A stretch of DNA of 7,717 bases from UBA8516 sp035457865 (GTDB lineage Archaea > Thermoproteota > Nitrososphaeria > Nitrososphaerales > Nitrosopumilaceae): assembly GCA_035457865.1 (NCBI GenBank), contig DATIAR010000070.1, forward strand, positions 1-7,717. The letters are read 5' to 3'. This document shows positions 7,432 to 7,717 of the stretch, piece by piece (position 1 is the stretch's first letter; each line of letters opens with the position of its first letter). The position numbers and the translations under genes are program-made. The notes beneath the pieces are model-generated. The model had not been told where the DNA came from and ran no database searches. It was given only the letters and a program-made list of their open reading frames with translations.

Positions 7432-7677
7432 TTATCGTCCGCCTTGAGCGAGGATTGGAGACAGAGTCACAGTAGAGCGAATCTTTGAAATTCTACGAAT
7501 CTTGTGTGTGATGATGTTTTCCAAAGCCTCTCTTGTGTCACCTTGAAGTTTAACAAATATGTCGTAAACTCCGTAGGTTCCCCGTACTTCTTTTACTTCA
7601 GGCGTTTTCATTAACTCATTGATTATCTCAACTTCTGAACCCAAGTCGCAGTTTATGAGTATGTATAATATTTCCAC
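7432..7677 (-). CDS. Stand-alone Lrp/AsnC effector-binding (RAM) domain protein
   Basis: An 81-aa protein consisting only of the alpha-beta effector-binding domain found at the C-terminus of Lrp/AsnC regulators. There is no helix-turn-helix and no room for one. Visible elements are the first strand EILYILINCDLG (2-13), a helix, PEVKEVRGTYGVYDIFVKL (26-44) with the family's G-x-YD-hydrophobic pattern, a second helix REALENIITHKI, and the closing strand RSTVTLSPIL (67-76). Such domains form oligomers that bind amino acids and, in archaea, often exist alone. It may act as an amino acid sensor or partner of full-length Lrp proteins. The GTG start at 7675-7677 is well fixed: an in-frame TAG lies four codons upstream and no other plausible start lies near the domain edge. 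It heads the cluster with the synthetase-like and acetyltransferase genes (8-bp gap, then ATGA overlap), which hints that an amino acid or derivative is the shared theme. Confidence 0.9.
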   Translation of the reverse strand: MEILYILINCDLGSEVEIINELMKTPEVKEVRGTYGVYDIFVKLQGDTREALENIITHKIRRISKIRSTVTLSPILAQGGR

Positions 7678-7697
7678 AAGGTGGGTCTATTTTTACC

Positions 7698-7707
7698 AAA
7701 TAAAATC
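7698..7707 (-). promoter_or_regulatory. TATA-like box of the three-gene cluster
   Basis: On the minus strand this reads GATTTTATTT, centred about 26 bp upstream of the GTG at 7677. The spacing fits a leaderless transcript starting at or near the GTG. It would drive the Lrp-like, synthetase-like and acetyltransferase genes together, as I see no other promoter-sized gap between them. Only 40 bp upstream of the gene are visible, so stronger elements or operators beyond the window cannot be excluded. Confidence 0.45.
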
Positions 7708-7717
7708 ATATCCATGA

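Noticed and set aside
7432..7677. Possibility that the Lrp-like gene is a truncated full-length regulator missing its helix-turn-helix
   Set aside because: An in-frame TAG lies four codons before the GTG, no HTH-like residues are visible in the 40 bp upstream, and a TATA-like box sits at the right distance. Stand-alone RAM domains are common in archaea.

Overview
The window looks like chromosome of an AT-rich mesophilic archaeon, most likely an ammonia-oxidising thaumarchaeote (Nitrososphaerota, Nitrosopumilus-like). This is an inference from content, not a database match. The clues are a deoxyhypusine synthase gene (archaea and eukaryotes), TATA-like boxes about 26 bp ahead of start codons with little or no leader, frequent GTG/TTG starts, a stand-alone Lrp/AsnC effector-domain protein, and a lysine-rich, low-GC coding style. 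The window is almost fully coding. I see no rRNA, tRNA, CRISPR array or mobile element, and no gene-free stretch longer than about 130 bp.

Layout: positions 1-3329 (minus) hold almost all of an SMC chromosome-segregation ATPase, cut by the left edge inside its Walker B motif. A 126-bp gap with promoter-like AT boxes follows, then a 1L-myo-inositol-1-phosphate synthase gene (3456-4523, possibly 4544, minus). A short divergent promoter region separates it from a deoxyhypusine synthase gene (4628-5566, plus). That gene converges on, and overlaps by 8 bp, a three-gene minus-strand cluster. In transcription order the cluster is a small Lrp/AsnC effector-domain protein (7432-7677), a short cysteinyl-tRNA-synthetase-like enzyme (6263-7423), and a GNAT acetyltransferase (5559-6266). 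The last two overlap by ATGA.

SMC (chromosome structure), inositol phosphate synthase (head group of inositol lipids) and deoxyhypusine synthase (maturation of aIF5A) look like housekeeping genes. The three-gene cluster is the part worth a second look. The synthetase-like protein keeps the HIGH-type and KMSKS ATP-site motifs. It ends about 70 residues earlier after KMSKS than E. coli CysRS and so lacks room for the anticodon-binding tail. By alignment, two of the four zinc ligands that define cysteine recognition are changed (Cys209 to Asp, Glu238 to His in E. coli numbering). Its overall shape resembles MshC, the cysteine ligase of mycothiol synthesis. It is translationally coupled to an acetyltransferase that may be a degenerate two-lobe GNAT, as MshD is. 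I propose, as inference only, that this pair activates and ligates an amino acid to a small molecule and then acetylates the product.
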